From the NCBI GenBank assembly GCA_002335495.1, contig DDBW01000021.1:550-43365 (forward strand): DNA of 42,816 bases, in the 5' to 3' direction. The notes below the pieces were generated by a model. That model ran no database searches, was not told the DNA's origin, and saw only the letters and a list, made by a program, of their open reading frames with translations. How positions within the stretch are numbered: the first letter of the stretch is position 1; every line of letters begins with the position of its first letter. This stretch comes from Candidatus Dojkabacteria bacterium UBA2022. Lineage in GTDB: Bacteria; Patescibacteriota; Dojkabacteria; SC72. A program made the position numbers and the translations under genes. Below, one piece after another: positions 32,003 through 40,942 of the stretch.

Positions 32003-33397
32003 CTACTTTTTCTTAACAGAGTTTTTGATAAACTTGCTTAACTTCATACCTCCAAAGACCAAAGCGGCAAGGCCAATTGTAACTCCAGCAAAAACTAGAG
32101 TTCCCTTAGGAAGCTTTGCCATCTTTCCAACGTTATCAATCTTCTCAATATTACCAATATTTTCATCGTATTTACTTAAAAGATAGGTTTGTCCTGGGAA
32201 ATATGGGAGCTTAAGAATCATCTCTCGAATCCTTTTTGAACTACCCACCCTACTCTCTTTGCTCAAAAGATATTTCTCATACAATCCAAGAGTTCTGTTT
32301 GCAATATTATCCCAATCTAAAGTGGAAACACGTGATCTAGCAGATCTAGAAAGTTTCCCATACTCCGCGGAACTAAGCTTAGAGATGGCAACCACTGCCT
32401 TCGCAAAATCCTTTGGAGTAGTATCTTTATCCAACCACATACCATTGCTCTCGTCGATAAGCTCGTCAATAGTTTCGTTAGACAATCCCACGACAGGTCG
32501 ACCTGAAGCAAGGGCTTCTATAACAGAAAGGGCCTGAACTTCGGCAGTGGAAGCTGATACAAATATATGAGATCTTTCTAAGTAAGCAGGAATCTCAGAA
32601 GGATCAACCCCTCCTGTAACAATAACATTCTTATACTTTGAAGCCAGTCTTTTAAATTTTTTAGCATATTCATCAAAAAGAAATCTTCCTACAAGAGTAA
32701 GTGTAAAGTTTTTGGGAAGATATTTCATGACCCTCAACAAATATTCTTGATTCTTTCTTATTGTAACAGACCCAACAAAAATCAAATTAATCTTTTTACT
32801 CTTAATATCAGCAAGTTTCAGAGATATAAGACCCTTCAAAAACCTACCGTTTGGGATTATATCCATATTTCCTGAGTAACCATACTTTCTAACTTGGGAA
32901 TTAGCAATTTCATTCAAAGCAATCACTGATGTACAATTATTCAAATACCCTAGGAAATATTTTTTAAAGATAGCCTCATCCATCATTTTATACACAAAAG
33001 AATCCCCAGAAACCTCAAAAAACTCTGATATCCTTGAAGGCAAAACATGAGTTGTATAGAAATAAGGGATATTATGATTCAAAGCCCAAACTTGACCAAT
33101 AAAAGGAGCTAACCACGCACTATGTGAGTGAATTACATCAGGCTTAAACGAGTCTAGGAAATCAAAGTAGAACTGCACGGTAGCAGGCGTAAAGACCCCT
33201 AACTCTCCTCCTGTATACTCACCTCCCTCAAGACTAACTTTCAAAAGACCATCTTCATGATAAATACGATTCTCCTTACCTGTAAATATAATAGCGACTT
33301 CAGCATACTTAGACATCGCCACTGAAAGCTCCATCGCAACTCTCGTCTCCCCCCCCAAGGTACTTTCAGTTCCAGCTGCCAGATAGACAATTTTCAT
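32003..33397 (-). CDS. GT4-type glycosyltransferase with C-terminal membrane anchor
   Basis: The 464-residue protein has a GT-B fold: N-terminal LGGETRVAMELSVAMSKYAE, DVIHSHSAW, THVLPSR, then the donor-binding half with LIFVGSVTIRKNQEYLL and the EX7E-like end EVQALSVIEALASGRPVVG. About 70 extra residues after the catalytic part end in a membrane helix (about 437-453) and a Lys tail. It would transfer a sugar from a nucleotide donor at the membrane. It follows the hydrolase gene by 6 bases and ends tail-to-tail, two bases from the plus-strand ligase. Confidence 0.9.
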   Translation of the reverse strand: MKIVYLAAGTESTLGGETRVAMELSVAMSKYAEVAIIFTGKENRIYHEDGLLKVSLEGGEYTGGELGVFTPATVQFYFDFLDSFKPDVIHSHSAWLAPFIGQVWALNHNIPYFYTTHVLPSRISEFFEVSGDSFVYKMMDEAIFKKYFLGYLNNCTSVIALNEIANSQVRKYGYSGNMDIIPNGRFLKGLISLKLADIKSKKINLIFVGSVTIRKNQEYLLRVMKYLPKNFTLTLVGRFLFDEYAKKFKRLASKYKNVIVTGGVDPSEIPAYLERSHIFVSASTAEVQALSVIEALASGRPVVGLSNETIDELIDESNGMWLDKDTTPKDFAKAVVAISKLSSAEYGKLSRSARSRVSTLDWDNIANRTLGLYEKYLLSKESRVGSSKRIREMILKLPYFPGQTYLLSKYDENIGNIEKIDNVGKMAKLPKGTLVFAGVTIGLAALVFGGMKLSKFIKNSVKKK

Positions 33398-33403
33398 GAG
33401 GAA

Positions 33404-34225
33404 TTACTTAATAAAATCTTTGATAACATTGTAAGCCTTCTCAGGCTCGAAAGAAAGATGTCGATGACTATAACCATCAACAACGGATGGTTCAGTGTTA
33501 AACATATCAGCTATCTCTTCACTAAACTGTCGGAAGTACCAAGGTTCATTCCGGTTATAGATAACTAATGGCTTTCCACGAAAACCCTCTAGACTCCTTA
33601 CATCAATGTCCTTTAGCGTAAACATAGGTGTAATTGCACTATCAATATCTCCCTTCATTGCATCAAAAAAAATGAGCCTCATATAATACCAACCCTTTAG
33701 TAAATATGGAGGATTAACAAATAGTTCAATAAAGTATGACATCTTTACAAAAAACTTCAGGTACGACAAAGACCAACCTCTACGTTTAAATACCTCAAAT
33801 ATCTTAGTATTCTTTTTTAATTTTGAATCCAATTCAAAAATATTCTTTCTACTATGAAACCCGGAGACCAAAATAAACTTATCAGGAGTGATACGCTTCT
33901 GGGCAAGTAAATGAAGTAAAAATGTAGCCCCAAGAGAGTATCCGAGAACATTGTAGACCTTAATATCAAAACTTTTTATGAATTTTTCAACGATATCGAT
34001 ATAGTTATCAAAATCTTTATCGACCAATAGATCTTTACTTCTCGCTCCCCAACCTGGCAAGTCGACCGAAATAACCCTATTACCATCCTTAACCAACATT
34101 TCTCTCAAACCCTCGAAGGCCACACTCGAAGCTGCCCAAGGAGGAATAAGAAAGATGGTATTCCCCTCCCCTTCGTCTAAATACGGTAGATTAACACCAC
34201 CTACATCTAAATATTTGTAACCCAT
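33404..34225 (-). CDS. Alpha/beta hydrolase
   Basis: The protein has about 273 residues from ATG 34225. The frame is open to an ATG at 34249, but a TATACT box at 34238-34233 would put the transcript start next to 34225. The nucleophile elbow is GYSLGA, the first conserved loop IPPWAASSVAFEGL, and the His region YSHRHLSFE. The substrate cannot be told. It forms a pair with the glycosyltransferase 6 bases downstream and is divergent from the ATP-grasp gene at 34295. Confidence 0.83.
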   Translation of the reverse strand: MGYKYLDVGGVNLPYLDEGEGNTIFLIPPWAASSVAFEGLREMLVKDGNRVISVDLPGWGARSKDLLVDKDFDNYIDIVEKFIKSFDIKVYNVLGYSLGATFLLHLLAQKRITPDKFILVSGFHSRKNIFELDSKLKKNTKIFEVFKRRGWSLSYLKFFVKMSYFIELFVNPPYLLKGWYYMRLIFFDAMKGDIDSAITPMFTLKDIDVRSLEGFRGKPLVIYNRNEPWYFRQFSEEIADMFNTEPSVVDGYSHRHLSFEPEKAYNVIKDFIK

Positions 34226-34294
34226 GGGTATCAGTATAACACAAAACAACCCGGTCTTTGGTATAATTCATCAATAAGATTAGTATAATAACAG

Positions 34295-35236
34295 ATGAAC
34301 TATCTCATACTTGATAAAAGACAGCGCGTTGAGACCAAAGGTAAATACTCTTACGTCCTTACCAGGCTAATAGAAGAGATGGAAGCCATGAGTATACCCT
34401 ACACAATTGCATATAACGAAGAGATTGAAATTGAGATGACAGAGGGAGGGACCAAAATATATGTACAAGGGGTACCAATCGAAGAATTTTCACATATATT
34501 CTTCCGAGGAATGAGGCTAGACAAGCCTTTAGAGTATGAAACAAGAAGAATCATCGCCGACTATATCGATCAATACAATCTAAACAATCCTCAATCACCA
34601 ATAAAAGTCCAGAACATCAACTCAATTAAAAAGCTAGACTATTACGACAAAATAGCGATTACCTACCTATGTGTAAAAAATAACATTGGAATCATAAACA
34701 CCTACTACAGGCCTAGCATATCCAGGAACGTGAAACACGAGAAGATACAATTCCCTTCAATCGTAAAACAATACGCAGGAGAGAACGATCTAAGGAATAT
34801 TGACGGCAAGGACACCATCAAAAAGAATGTATACCTCCTAAACTCACACGAAGATTTAAATCAGGAATACTTAAAGGATAAAAACTTAGACGAGTATATT
34901 CTTCAAGAGTTTATTCAATCTGGTGAAGACTTCAGAGTATTCGTAAGCAGAGGAAAAGCTCTAGCAGGGTTCTCAAGAAGAGCCACCAAGAACTTTATAA
35001 CTGTAAGTTCAGGAGAGTACTCTAAGGTAGACCTAAATGAGAGAAATGACCTCAAAACCTTCGCAGAGAAAGTAGCAAAAGTGTTCGAAGCCGATTTTAT
35101 GGCAGTAGATATGATGATGAAAGACGGACAGCCAGTATTACAGGAAATCAGCTTCAATCCAGGCTTTAAAGCCTTCGAGACCAAGACTAATGGTGAATTT
35201 ATTAATATGGCAAAGATAATACTGGAATCGATATAA
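34295..35236 (+). CDS. RimK-like ATP-grasp ligase
   Basis: The 313-residue protein has the ATP-grasp layout: a divergent N-terminal domain (1-110), SIVKQYAGEND (155-165), YILQEFIQSGEDFRVFVSRG (201-220) and the metal-binding end VLQEISFNPGFKAFE (281-295). It is more divergent than the other three ligases. TATAAT at 34284-34289 lies 5 bases before the ATG, so the mRNA is probably leaderless. It ends one base from the convergent DUF1704 peptidase, which makes a ligase-peptidase pair likely. Confidence 0.8.
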   Translation: MNYLILDKRQRVETKGKYSYVLTRLIEEMEAMSIPYTIAYNEEIEIEMTEGGTKIYVQGVPIEEFSHIFFRGMRLDKPLEYETRRIIADYIDQYNLNNPQSPIKVQNINSIKKLDYYDKIAITYLCVKNNIGIINTYYRPSISRNVKHEKIQFPSIVKQYAGENDLRNIDGKDTIKKNVYLLNSHEDLNQEYLKDKNLDEYILQEFIQSGEDFRVFVSRGKALAGFSRRATKNFITVSSGEYSKVDLNERNDLKTFAEKVAKVFEADFMAVDMMMKDGQPVLQEISFNPGFKAFETKTNGEFINMAKIILESI

Positions 35237-35237
35237 C

Positions 35238-36395
35238 CTAGATTCCAAGCTTTTTAAATATTTCGTTGAACTTATTAACACTAGGAACAAGCTTAGGATG
35301 AGGAATAAGTCCGTCCTCAACCCAAGAGACCTGCTTCATACTAATTTTACCAGCATAAAGCTTCTCATAAAGAGAAGAATCTTCAGCAATCGCCTTTCTA
35401 ACCCTTCTATACCCCCTGAAATATACAACATCCTTATAGTACAGGCCCGGCAAAGATGTATCCCCCAACCCTCTTTTTACTCTATATGCAAAGTCAAAAG
35501 CTAGATTACTTGCCAAGAAAGATCTCATAGCGTTATACAGATCTCTGAAGCTAACATTCTCCCCCCAATATAACAACCAACTAAACGTAGCTTTCCTCTT
35601 AAGCGCATCGTATGTCAAGACATCCATCAATTCTTCATTATAAGTAGCTAAACCCTCTTCAATATCCTGATACTCTGGAAGATTAGGCTTATACAAAACT
35701 GGAACTCCTGAATATATTCCATTGTAAGACCTCAAAACATGCGTACCTATTTCGTGCACAATAGACTTTCTAAGATCCTGCTTTGATCTGGACATCTCCA
35801 TAGACAAAAGAACTTCCTTCCTCTTTACACCTACTTTCATACCTTCATCCGCAATTCTTTCAGATTTAACAACATTCCAATCGTTCAAACCTAATTCCAC
35901 CAAGAATTGCTTCATAATCTGTTCAATATCCTTGTAATCGAACTCCCTATCTCCCTTTTTCTTATCAACTAAACCATAAGAATCGACTTTACCTCTCAAA
36001 ACCAAAGAGGCATTCTTAAACAACTTTGCAGATGGCCGTCCAAACCTGCTCCTTGATATCTCAGTAACAAGATCGTTCTCTCCAACCGCATTAAGCAATC
36101 TATCAACCTCAGCTTTTGATTCAATAAGCTTAAGATAGAACGACGATACTCTAGGATCAACGTCCGAAACCACATCAATATTTGCGAGTTCTTTAATAAT
36201 CGAGGCGTTAGCATTCTTAACAGGCTTATACTTAAAGACCGGATTATATGTTTCAGAATCAAAAAACTTCTCTTTCTCCTCTGCCAAGTTAATTGGCGTG
36301 AAGACATAAGAGGTTGGAAGCTTTAACTGATCGAGTTTAGATACTATTTCTTCCTGAGTAACAATTTTCTTACCCTTCTTCCCGAATATAAGCAT
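35238..36395 (-). CDS. DUF1704 (MATCAP/QEGLA-type) metallocarboxypeptidase
   Basis: The 385-residue protein has the HExxxH zinc motif HEIGTH (214-219) and the family motif EEGLA (246-250, usually QEGLA), followed by a long helical part. DUF1704 includes bacterial 'flavohemoglobin expression-modulating QEGLA' proteins and the animal tubulin detyrosinase MATCAP, which removes a C-terminal residue. Bacterial relatives are often next to ATP-grasp ligases. Here it is convergent with one, 1 base apart. Removal of ligated C-terminal residues is an inference. Confidence 0.85.
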   Translation of the reverse strand: MLIFGKKGKKIVTQEEIVSKLDQLKLPTSYVFTPINLAEEKEKFFDSETYNPVFKYKPVKNANASIIKELANIDVVSDVDPRVSSFYLKLIESKAEVDRLLNAVGENDLVTEISRSRFGRPSAKLFKNASLVLRGKVDSYGLVDKKKGDREFDYKDIEQIMKQFLVELGLNDWNVVKSERIADEGMKVGVKRKEVLLSMEMSRSKQDLRKSIVHEIGTHVLRSYNGIYSGVPVLYKPNLPEYQDIEEGLATYNEELMDVLTYDALKRKATFSWLLYWGENVSFRDLYNAMRSFLASNLAFDFAYRVKRGLGDTSLPGLYYKDVVYFRGYRRVRKAIAEDSSLYEKLYAGKISMKQVSWVEDGLIPHPKLVPSVNKFNEIFKKLGI

Positions 36396-36418
36396 TTAAA
36401 TATCTTTTTATATTATAA

Positions 36419-37636
36419 CTACGATATTTTACCATCTTCGCCAACCAAGAGTCCAAGAATCATCCAAACCCATGGTGTTAAGAAAAAGTCATAGGTAACA
36501 TTACCGGCAAAAAGAGCTAGAAAAATCGCCGTATAAAGGGCATTTCTATTTTCCAAAAGCTTCTTTACAAATGCGAATATAAAGAGGAGAAAAGGCAGTA
36601 TAACAACCAACCCTCCTTCTGCCAGTAACTTTGCATAAACTGAGTGCGCAGTCGCAAAATCTACATTGCTATTTATATTACTCCTGTAATAACCTGGAAA
36701 GTTCCCTACTCCTATACCAAACAATGGATACTGCAAGAATATCTTTATAGATTGAATCCAATAGTTTAGGTGTTCAAAAGCCGAATAATCATTTAATCCA
36801 AGCCTGGAGAGTATTAAAGATAAGGGGGCAACTGAAAATAACCGATCCCTCGACCTTTTCTTAAATACTGTCTGTAAAATATAATAGCCCAATACAGTAA
36901 CAACCAGAACAAGAAGTCCCGTCCTTGAAGCTGTAAGCATAAGAACGAAAAAATATAGAAGTAACGAAGGCAGTAACCACCAGCGTTTCTTCTCAAGGAA
37001 TAGCTTTATTCCAATCGCAATTGCAATAACCATAAATACCGCGAACACATTTGTATCCACCATAAGTGAGCTAGGCCTAAGAAAGATTCCGATATCAGAC
37101 GTTCTTATATTAAAACTCTCAACCAAAGCTAACCCGGCAGGATTAAAGAGATCAACAAAGTAACCTAAGTTCTGATTCACTCTATGATCCAACGCCTGAG
37201 TTAAAGCAATAATAGAGAGTAAAAGAGCGCTTACTATAATTCCATATTTAAAGTGATTTCGAACCGTTGGGAAAACCTCAAATATAAACAAGGTGAAGGC
37301 AAGAATAGAAACGATGAGAGCATAATATACAAACCCCATAAAACTCTCAAATACATCGACTCCAAACAGCGTAGATATTACAACGCCACCTAAGAAAACC
37401 AAAGCCGAATATAAAACAACTTTATACTTATATAGCAATCTTCTAGCAACATCAACTACGTTCACACCACTAAAATAGCAGAGATACGCAGTGACCGCCA
37501 AAACCATCAAATACATCAATACCCACAATAGTTTATTGAAAATACGTGGAGAAACATCTCCAATAAGTCCCTCCAACAAAACTGACAACCTAGGAGATAG
37601 CGCAATAAAAAAGAATATCGATACTAAGTATCCCAT
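36419..37636 (-). CDS. O-antigen ligase/polymerase-like membrane protein
   Basis: The protein has about 405 residues from ATG 37636; a longer frame starting at 37681 would overlap the mreB paralogue. It has about 10-12 hydrophobic helices and a large loop with the Wzy_C-type pattern (GIGVGNFPGYYRSN, ATAHSVYAKLLAEGGL), typical of O-antigen ligases and polymerases working on lipid-linked glycans at the outer face. The start follows the upstream stop by one base, so it is co-translated with the MreB-like gene. Confidence 0.82.
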   Translation of the reverse strand: MGYLVSIFFFIALSPRLSVLLEGLIGDVSPRIFNKLLWVLMYLMVLAVTAYLCYFSGVNVVDVARRLLYKYKVVLYSALVFLGGVVISTLFGVDVFESFMGFVYYALIVSILAFTLFIFEVFPTVRNHFKYGIIVSALLLSIIALTQALDHRVNQNLGYFVDLFNPAGLALVESFNIRTSDIGIFLRPSSLMVDTNVFAVFMVIAIAIGIKLFLEKKRWWLLPSLLLYFFVLMLTASRTGLLVLVVTVLGYYILQTVFKKRSRDRLFSVAPLSLILSRLGLNDYSAFEHLNYWIQSIKIFLQYPLFGIGVGNFPGYYRSNINSNVDFATAHSVYAKLLAEGGLVVILPFLLFIFAFVKKLLENRNALYTAIFLALFAGNVTYDFFLTPWVWMILGLLVGEDGKIS

Positions 37637-37637
37637 A

Positions 37638-38657
37638 TTAATTTGAGATCTCTTTTGTAAATGTTCTCTCCCCTGACGCAATTAATTCCAAAGCAATACC
37701 AGTTCCCTTTGCTACACAGAATAGAGGCTCATCAGCAACATGAGCAGGAACACCAGTTGCTCTCGCAAACAATTTATCAAGATTTTTCAGCAATGAAGTA
37801 CCACCACTCATAACCATCCCCCTATCAATAATATCAGCCGCTAACTCAGGAGGAGTCTTTTCAAGAACCTCTTTAATAGCAGAGATAATTTTAGCCAATG
37901 GCAATTTCAATGCCTCGGCGACCTCATTTGAATCAACTTTTATTGACTTAGGCATACCACCTGCAACATCTCGACCCTTTATTTCCATCTGCTTAGGATT
38001 TTCGACCTTAACCGCAGATCCAATCTTCATTTTTATCGCCTCAGCACTCTGTTCACCAATTAAGATACCTCTTTTCCTTCTCATATGAGCAATAATAGCC
38101 TCATTTAAAGCGTCTCCTGCTACACGGAGGGAGTTAAATTCAACGATTCCATCAAGCGATATAACCGCAATCTCAGCCGTTCCACCTCCCAAGTTAACAA
38201 TCATATTTCCAGAAGAAGTTTCAATAGGAAGCCCAGCCCCCAAAGACGCTAAGACAGGCTCAGGAAGAAGATTAACCTTTCTAGCTCCAGCTCCTAAAGC
38301 GGCTTTAAGCACAGCCCTCTCCTCTACAGATGTAATTCCGGCGGGAACGCTAATCATAACCTCAGGCTTGAAGAACTTCGACGCTCCTAAAGCTTTATTT
38401 AAAAAGTACTTCAACAAAGCTTCTGTCACACGAGAGTCTGCGATTACACCGCTCCTTAAAGGTCTCTTTGCAACAATATTATCAGGAGTTTTACCAATCA
38501 TCTCTTTTGCCTGCTGACCCACCGCAATAACTGTAAACTTGTTAACATCAATCGCCACTACGGTCGGTTCCATTAGTACAATCCCCTCACCTTCTACAAA
38601 AACAATGGAGTTTGCGGTTCCAAGATCTATTCCTACTTTTTTACCAAAAATACCCAT
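37638..38657 (-). CDS. Divergent MreB paralogue (Mbl-like)
   Basis: The 339-residue actin-like protein has phosphate-1 VGIDLGTANSIVF, but the phosphate-2 motif reads NLGGGTAEIAV, with Asn155 at the position of the conserved Asp (Asp166 in the canonical MreB of this window). In the preceding catalytic region one Glu of the VEEA pair is replaced by Pro (LLPEPVLASLGAGLP). The rest is well conserved, including SGGTSLLKNLD. It may have altered ATP hydrolysis. It is in operon with the O-antigen-ligase-like gene, apart from the mreBCD cluster. Confidence 0.9.
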   Translation of the reverse strand: MGIFGKKVGIDLGTANSIVFVEGEGIVLMEPTVVAIDVNKFTVIAVGQQAKEMIGKTPDNIVAKRPLRSGVIADSRVTEALLKYFLNKALGASKFFKPEVMISVPAGITSVEERAVLKAALGAGARKVNLLPEPVLASLGAGLPIETSSGNMIVNLGGGTAEIAVISLDGIVEFNSLRVAGDALNEAIIAHMRRKRGILIGEQSAEAIKMKIGSAVKVENPKQMEIKGRDVAGGMPKSIKVDSNEVAEALKLPLAKIISAIKEVLEKTPPELAADIIDRGMVMSGGTSLLKNLDKLFARATGVPAHVADEPLFCVAKGTGIALELIASGERTFTKEISN

Positions 38658-38745
38658 AGCTGATTATATGATAAATATAAAAATAGAACCAACCTAAAAA
38701 AATACATTCTATGATATTGAAAACGGTTAGTATATAATTATTCAA

Positions 38746-39276
38746 ATGGCCGGAATTGGATCCAATCAAAACCAAACTCCAGAAAAATATACTAGGTATT
38801 TTGCAGAGCTGGAAAGAATGACGTCTATTATGACCTCCATGATACCTCCGGAAGCGCCCATAGAAGATCTTGCAATCGCGACAGGATATATCCTTGAACC
38901 TAGAAAGCCTATCGTCGCATCGATGAGCTTAGGACTAATAGCCACAAATCATTCTCACCCTATTCAAATGAGATTCCAGCTAACAGGAACAGAGCTTGAG
39001 GTAAAAGAAGCCCCCGTGATGAACCCAAAAGATTATGAGGTTCTAAATCTTGAATACACAATACCTGGAGTTGAACATATACCTATTTTCGTAGGTCCTA
39101 CAACTACAACAGTATTTATTGAAGGATACTCTAACACTTTCCCGAGCCCACATATCCTAAGTGCACTAAAAATGGTAGTTGCTGATCATCAATTTCAGCA
39201 GGAATCATTAACTCAAAGGAGTTCAGTACTCCAAATGCTATCAATTCTTACCGGCAGTAATTCAACTCCTCAATAA
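38746..39276 (+). CDS. Hypothetical protein, 176 residues
   Basis: No family was recognised. The N-terminus is helical (TPEKYTRYFAELERMTSIMTSM). The middle is beta-rich with many Pro and Thr residues (PIFVGPTTTTVFIEGY), and the C-terminus is helical and Gln/Ser-rich. TATAAT at 38733-38738 lies 7 bases before the ATG, so a leaderless mRNA is likely. It converges on the next gene with a 3-base gap. Confidence 0.6.
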   Translation: MAGIGSNQNQTPEKYTRYFAELERMTSIMTSMIPPEAPIEDLAIATGYILEPRKPIVASMSLGLIATNHSHPIQMRFQLTGTELEVKEAPVMNPKDYEVLNLEYTIPGVEHIPIFVGPTTTTVFIEGYSNTFPSPHILSALKMVVADHQFQQESLTQRSSVLQMLSILTGSNSTPQ

Positions 39277-39279
39277 CAT

Positions 39280-40563
39280 CTAAAACTTACCTTTACTGTA
39301 GAAAACCCCCTTTCCTTCTGAGTGAGCCAATAAAGTTGGGGTGCGATTCCTCTTATCCCCATCAGGCCCTACTGCCATATGATTGTTAACGTAAGGCTTA
39401 TCTCTAACAATATAAACAACATTACTTCCACGATTTTCTTTAATTGAAATAGCAAGAGGGTGCAAAGCTCTATAAACTCCAAACATATTTCCAACCTTTC
39501 TCTTAGAAATAGGAACTGAATACTTCATCTCACTCCCATACTTCTCTTGATCAGATTCCACTGCGCTTGTGAATTCACCCTCGGGAACTATAGGGTTTAA
39601 ATTCTTTCCTCCAGCAATGCAATCTTCACAAACTAATTTCTTAACCTCTTCATATCTGCTTCCCGAGCTAACATGACTTATTAAATAAATCTCTACATTA
39701 CAGCCCACTTGAGAGACATACTTTCTAAGGTTACTCAGATAAATATTTACGTCTTTCTCTATTTGAACAATGTCACTCTGTGGCACTACTGTATCATCAC
39801 CATACATATTCCTTGGATCATCATCCGTTATCAAAACAATTGGGCGAACAACTATTCCAATCGTTGCAAACTCATGAGAAGTGTAATTTAGATATTCCAA
39901 AAGTTTAGTTGTATCTTCGTAATCTTTAACCTTTCCACCTCTCGTCTCAACTCGATCTACACCAACAGAAGTACTAATTCTCAATCTATGCCTTCCATCA
40001 TTATCTTGAAGCTGATTCAATCTCATACATTGTATTTTCACTAGATCTATCGGAGTTTGAAAAACAATAGCTTCGAAAAGGACTTTTTCTAAATCCCCAT
40101 AAAATCCTTCCTCGTATTTCTTTTCACTATCTGGATTAGAAATCCTGTTTATAAGATCGGTTGATTTAATGAAAGTAATAAAGCGGTTTTGATCATACTC
40201 CACCGAGCAGTTTTCACAATACTTTATAAACCTGCTATACAATCTATTTACGTGTTTATAACGCTCGATCTGCTTATATATGTAATACTTCTCTTTAGAG
40301 GTATTATTGAAATACGACTCTAGATTTCTGCCAGCCTCTCTACACTCATCCGCAAATCCCATTGGCTGACTACCACTACCTATCAGGACTGAGAAAACTT
40401 CACCAACATCCATTTGAATACGATGGCTGACAAAATTTGCAATCAGTTCATTATAAAGCGTCAATCCACTTTGCATTTTAATCTGCCTTAAAAGCAATAT
40501 CTTCTCTTCACCTTCTAAGACGTCAGGGCGTATTGAATCACCAAATATCTCTGACTCCGACAT
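39280..40563 (-). CDS. Unrecognised 427-residue protein, probably with a frameshifted 5' end
   Basis: The protein is soluble, with two Cys pairs (CENC, CEDC) and a possible nucleotide- or metal-binding acidic stretch ITDDDPRNM. No family was recognised. The frame stays open upstream to about 40719 without any start codon, and the translation there (KLVPTVFGVTNDDFKSLLGN) looks protein-like. In another frame, ATGs at 40753, 40750 and 40738 open a short peptide (MENRVVDNKELK) that would join it by a +1 shift near 40702. Either a one-base indel (assembly or real) or a shorter protein starting at 40563 explains this. Confidence 0.6.
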   Translation of the reverse strand: MSESEIFGDSIRPDVLEGEEKILLLRQIKMQSGLTLYNELIANFVSHRIQMDVGEVFSVLIGSGSQPMGFADECREAGRNLESYFNNTSKEKYYIYKQIERYKHVNRLYSRFIKYCENCSVEYDQNRFITFIKSTDLINRISNPDSEKKYEEGFYGDLEKVLFEAIVFQTPIDLVKIQCMRLNQLQDNDGRHRLRISTSVGVDRVETRGGKVKDYEDTTKLLEYLNYTSHEFATIGIVVRPIVLITDDDPRNMYGDDTVVPQSDIVQIEKDVNIYLSNLRKYVSQVGCNVEIYLISHVSSGSRYEEVKKLVCEDCIAGGKNLNPIVPEGEFTSAVESDQEKYGSEMKYSVPISKRKVGNMFGVYRALHPLAISIKENRGSNVVYIVRDKPYVNNHMAVGPDGDKRNRTPTLLAHSEGKGVFYSKGKF

Positions 40564-40776
40564 TGCAAGAATCTCTTCAGCGATCTTTAATGGTAGCTTT
40601 AGTTCTTGGGGACAGGTTAAAAAGAGATTTTCGCAACCCGGGATATTACCAAGGAGAGATTTGAAATCATCATTAGTAACGCCAAAGACAGTAGGTACTA
40701 GCTTTGAGCTCTTTATTATCTACCACTCTATTTTCCATTGTTTCTAACATCATAATTTATATCTAAATTGAAATAT

Positions 40777-40853
40777 TGGTAGGCCGGACGGGAATCGAAC
40801 CCGTAACTAAAGTTTTGGAGACTCTTGTTTTAACCAATTCAAACTACCGGCCC
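40777..40853 (-). tRNA. Second tRNA-Trp (anticodon CCA), discriminator A73
   Basis: The minus strand folds to a complete cloverleaf: acceptor GGGCCGG/CCGGCCT (first pair G-U), D-arm GTTT/AAAC, anticodon stem AGAGT/ACTTT with loop CTCCAAA, T-arm ACGGG/CCCGT. The discriminator is A (40780), and CCA is encoded (40779-40777). It differs from the tRNA-Trp at 22558 in the discriminator, anticodon stem and acceptor. It lies between trpS and the unrecognised gene. Confidence 0.93.
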
Positions 40854-40942
40854 AAAAGGGATAACTTACATAAATGTGAAAGTATATACTCCCTCTAAAT
40901 TGTTAGGAGTGCCGCCAGCAAAGAAATGTATGAATTAGTTTT

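Noticed and set aside
37637..37681. N-terminal extension of the O-antigen-ligase-like gene into the mreB paralogue
   Set aside because: ATG 37636 follows the upstream stop by one base and begins directly with a membrane helix.
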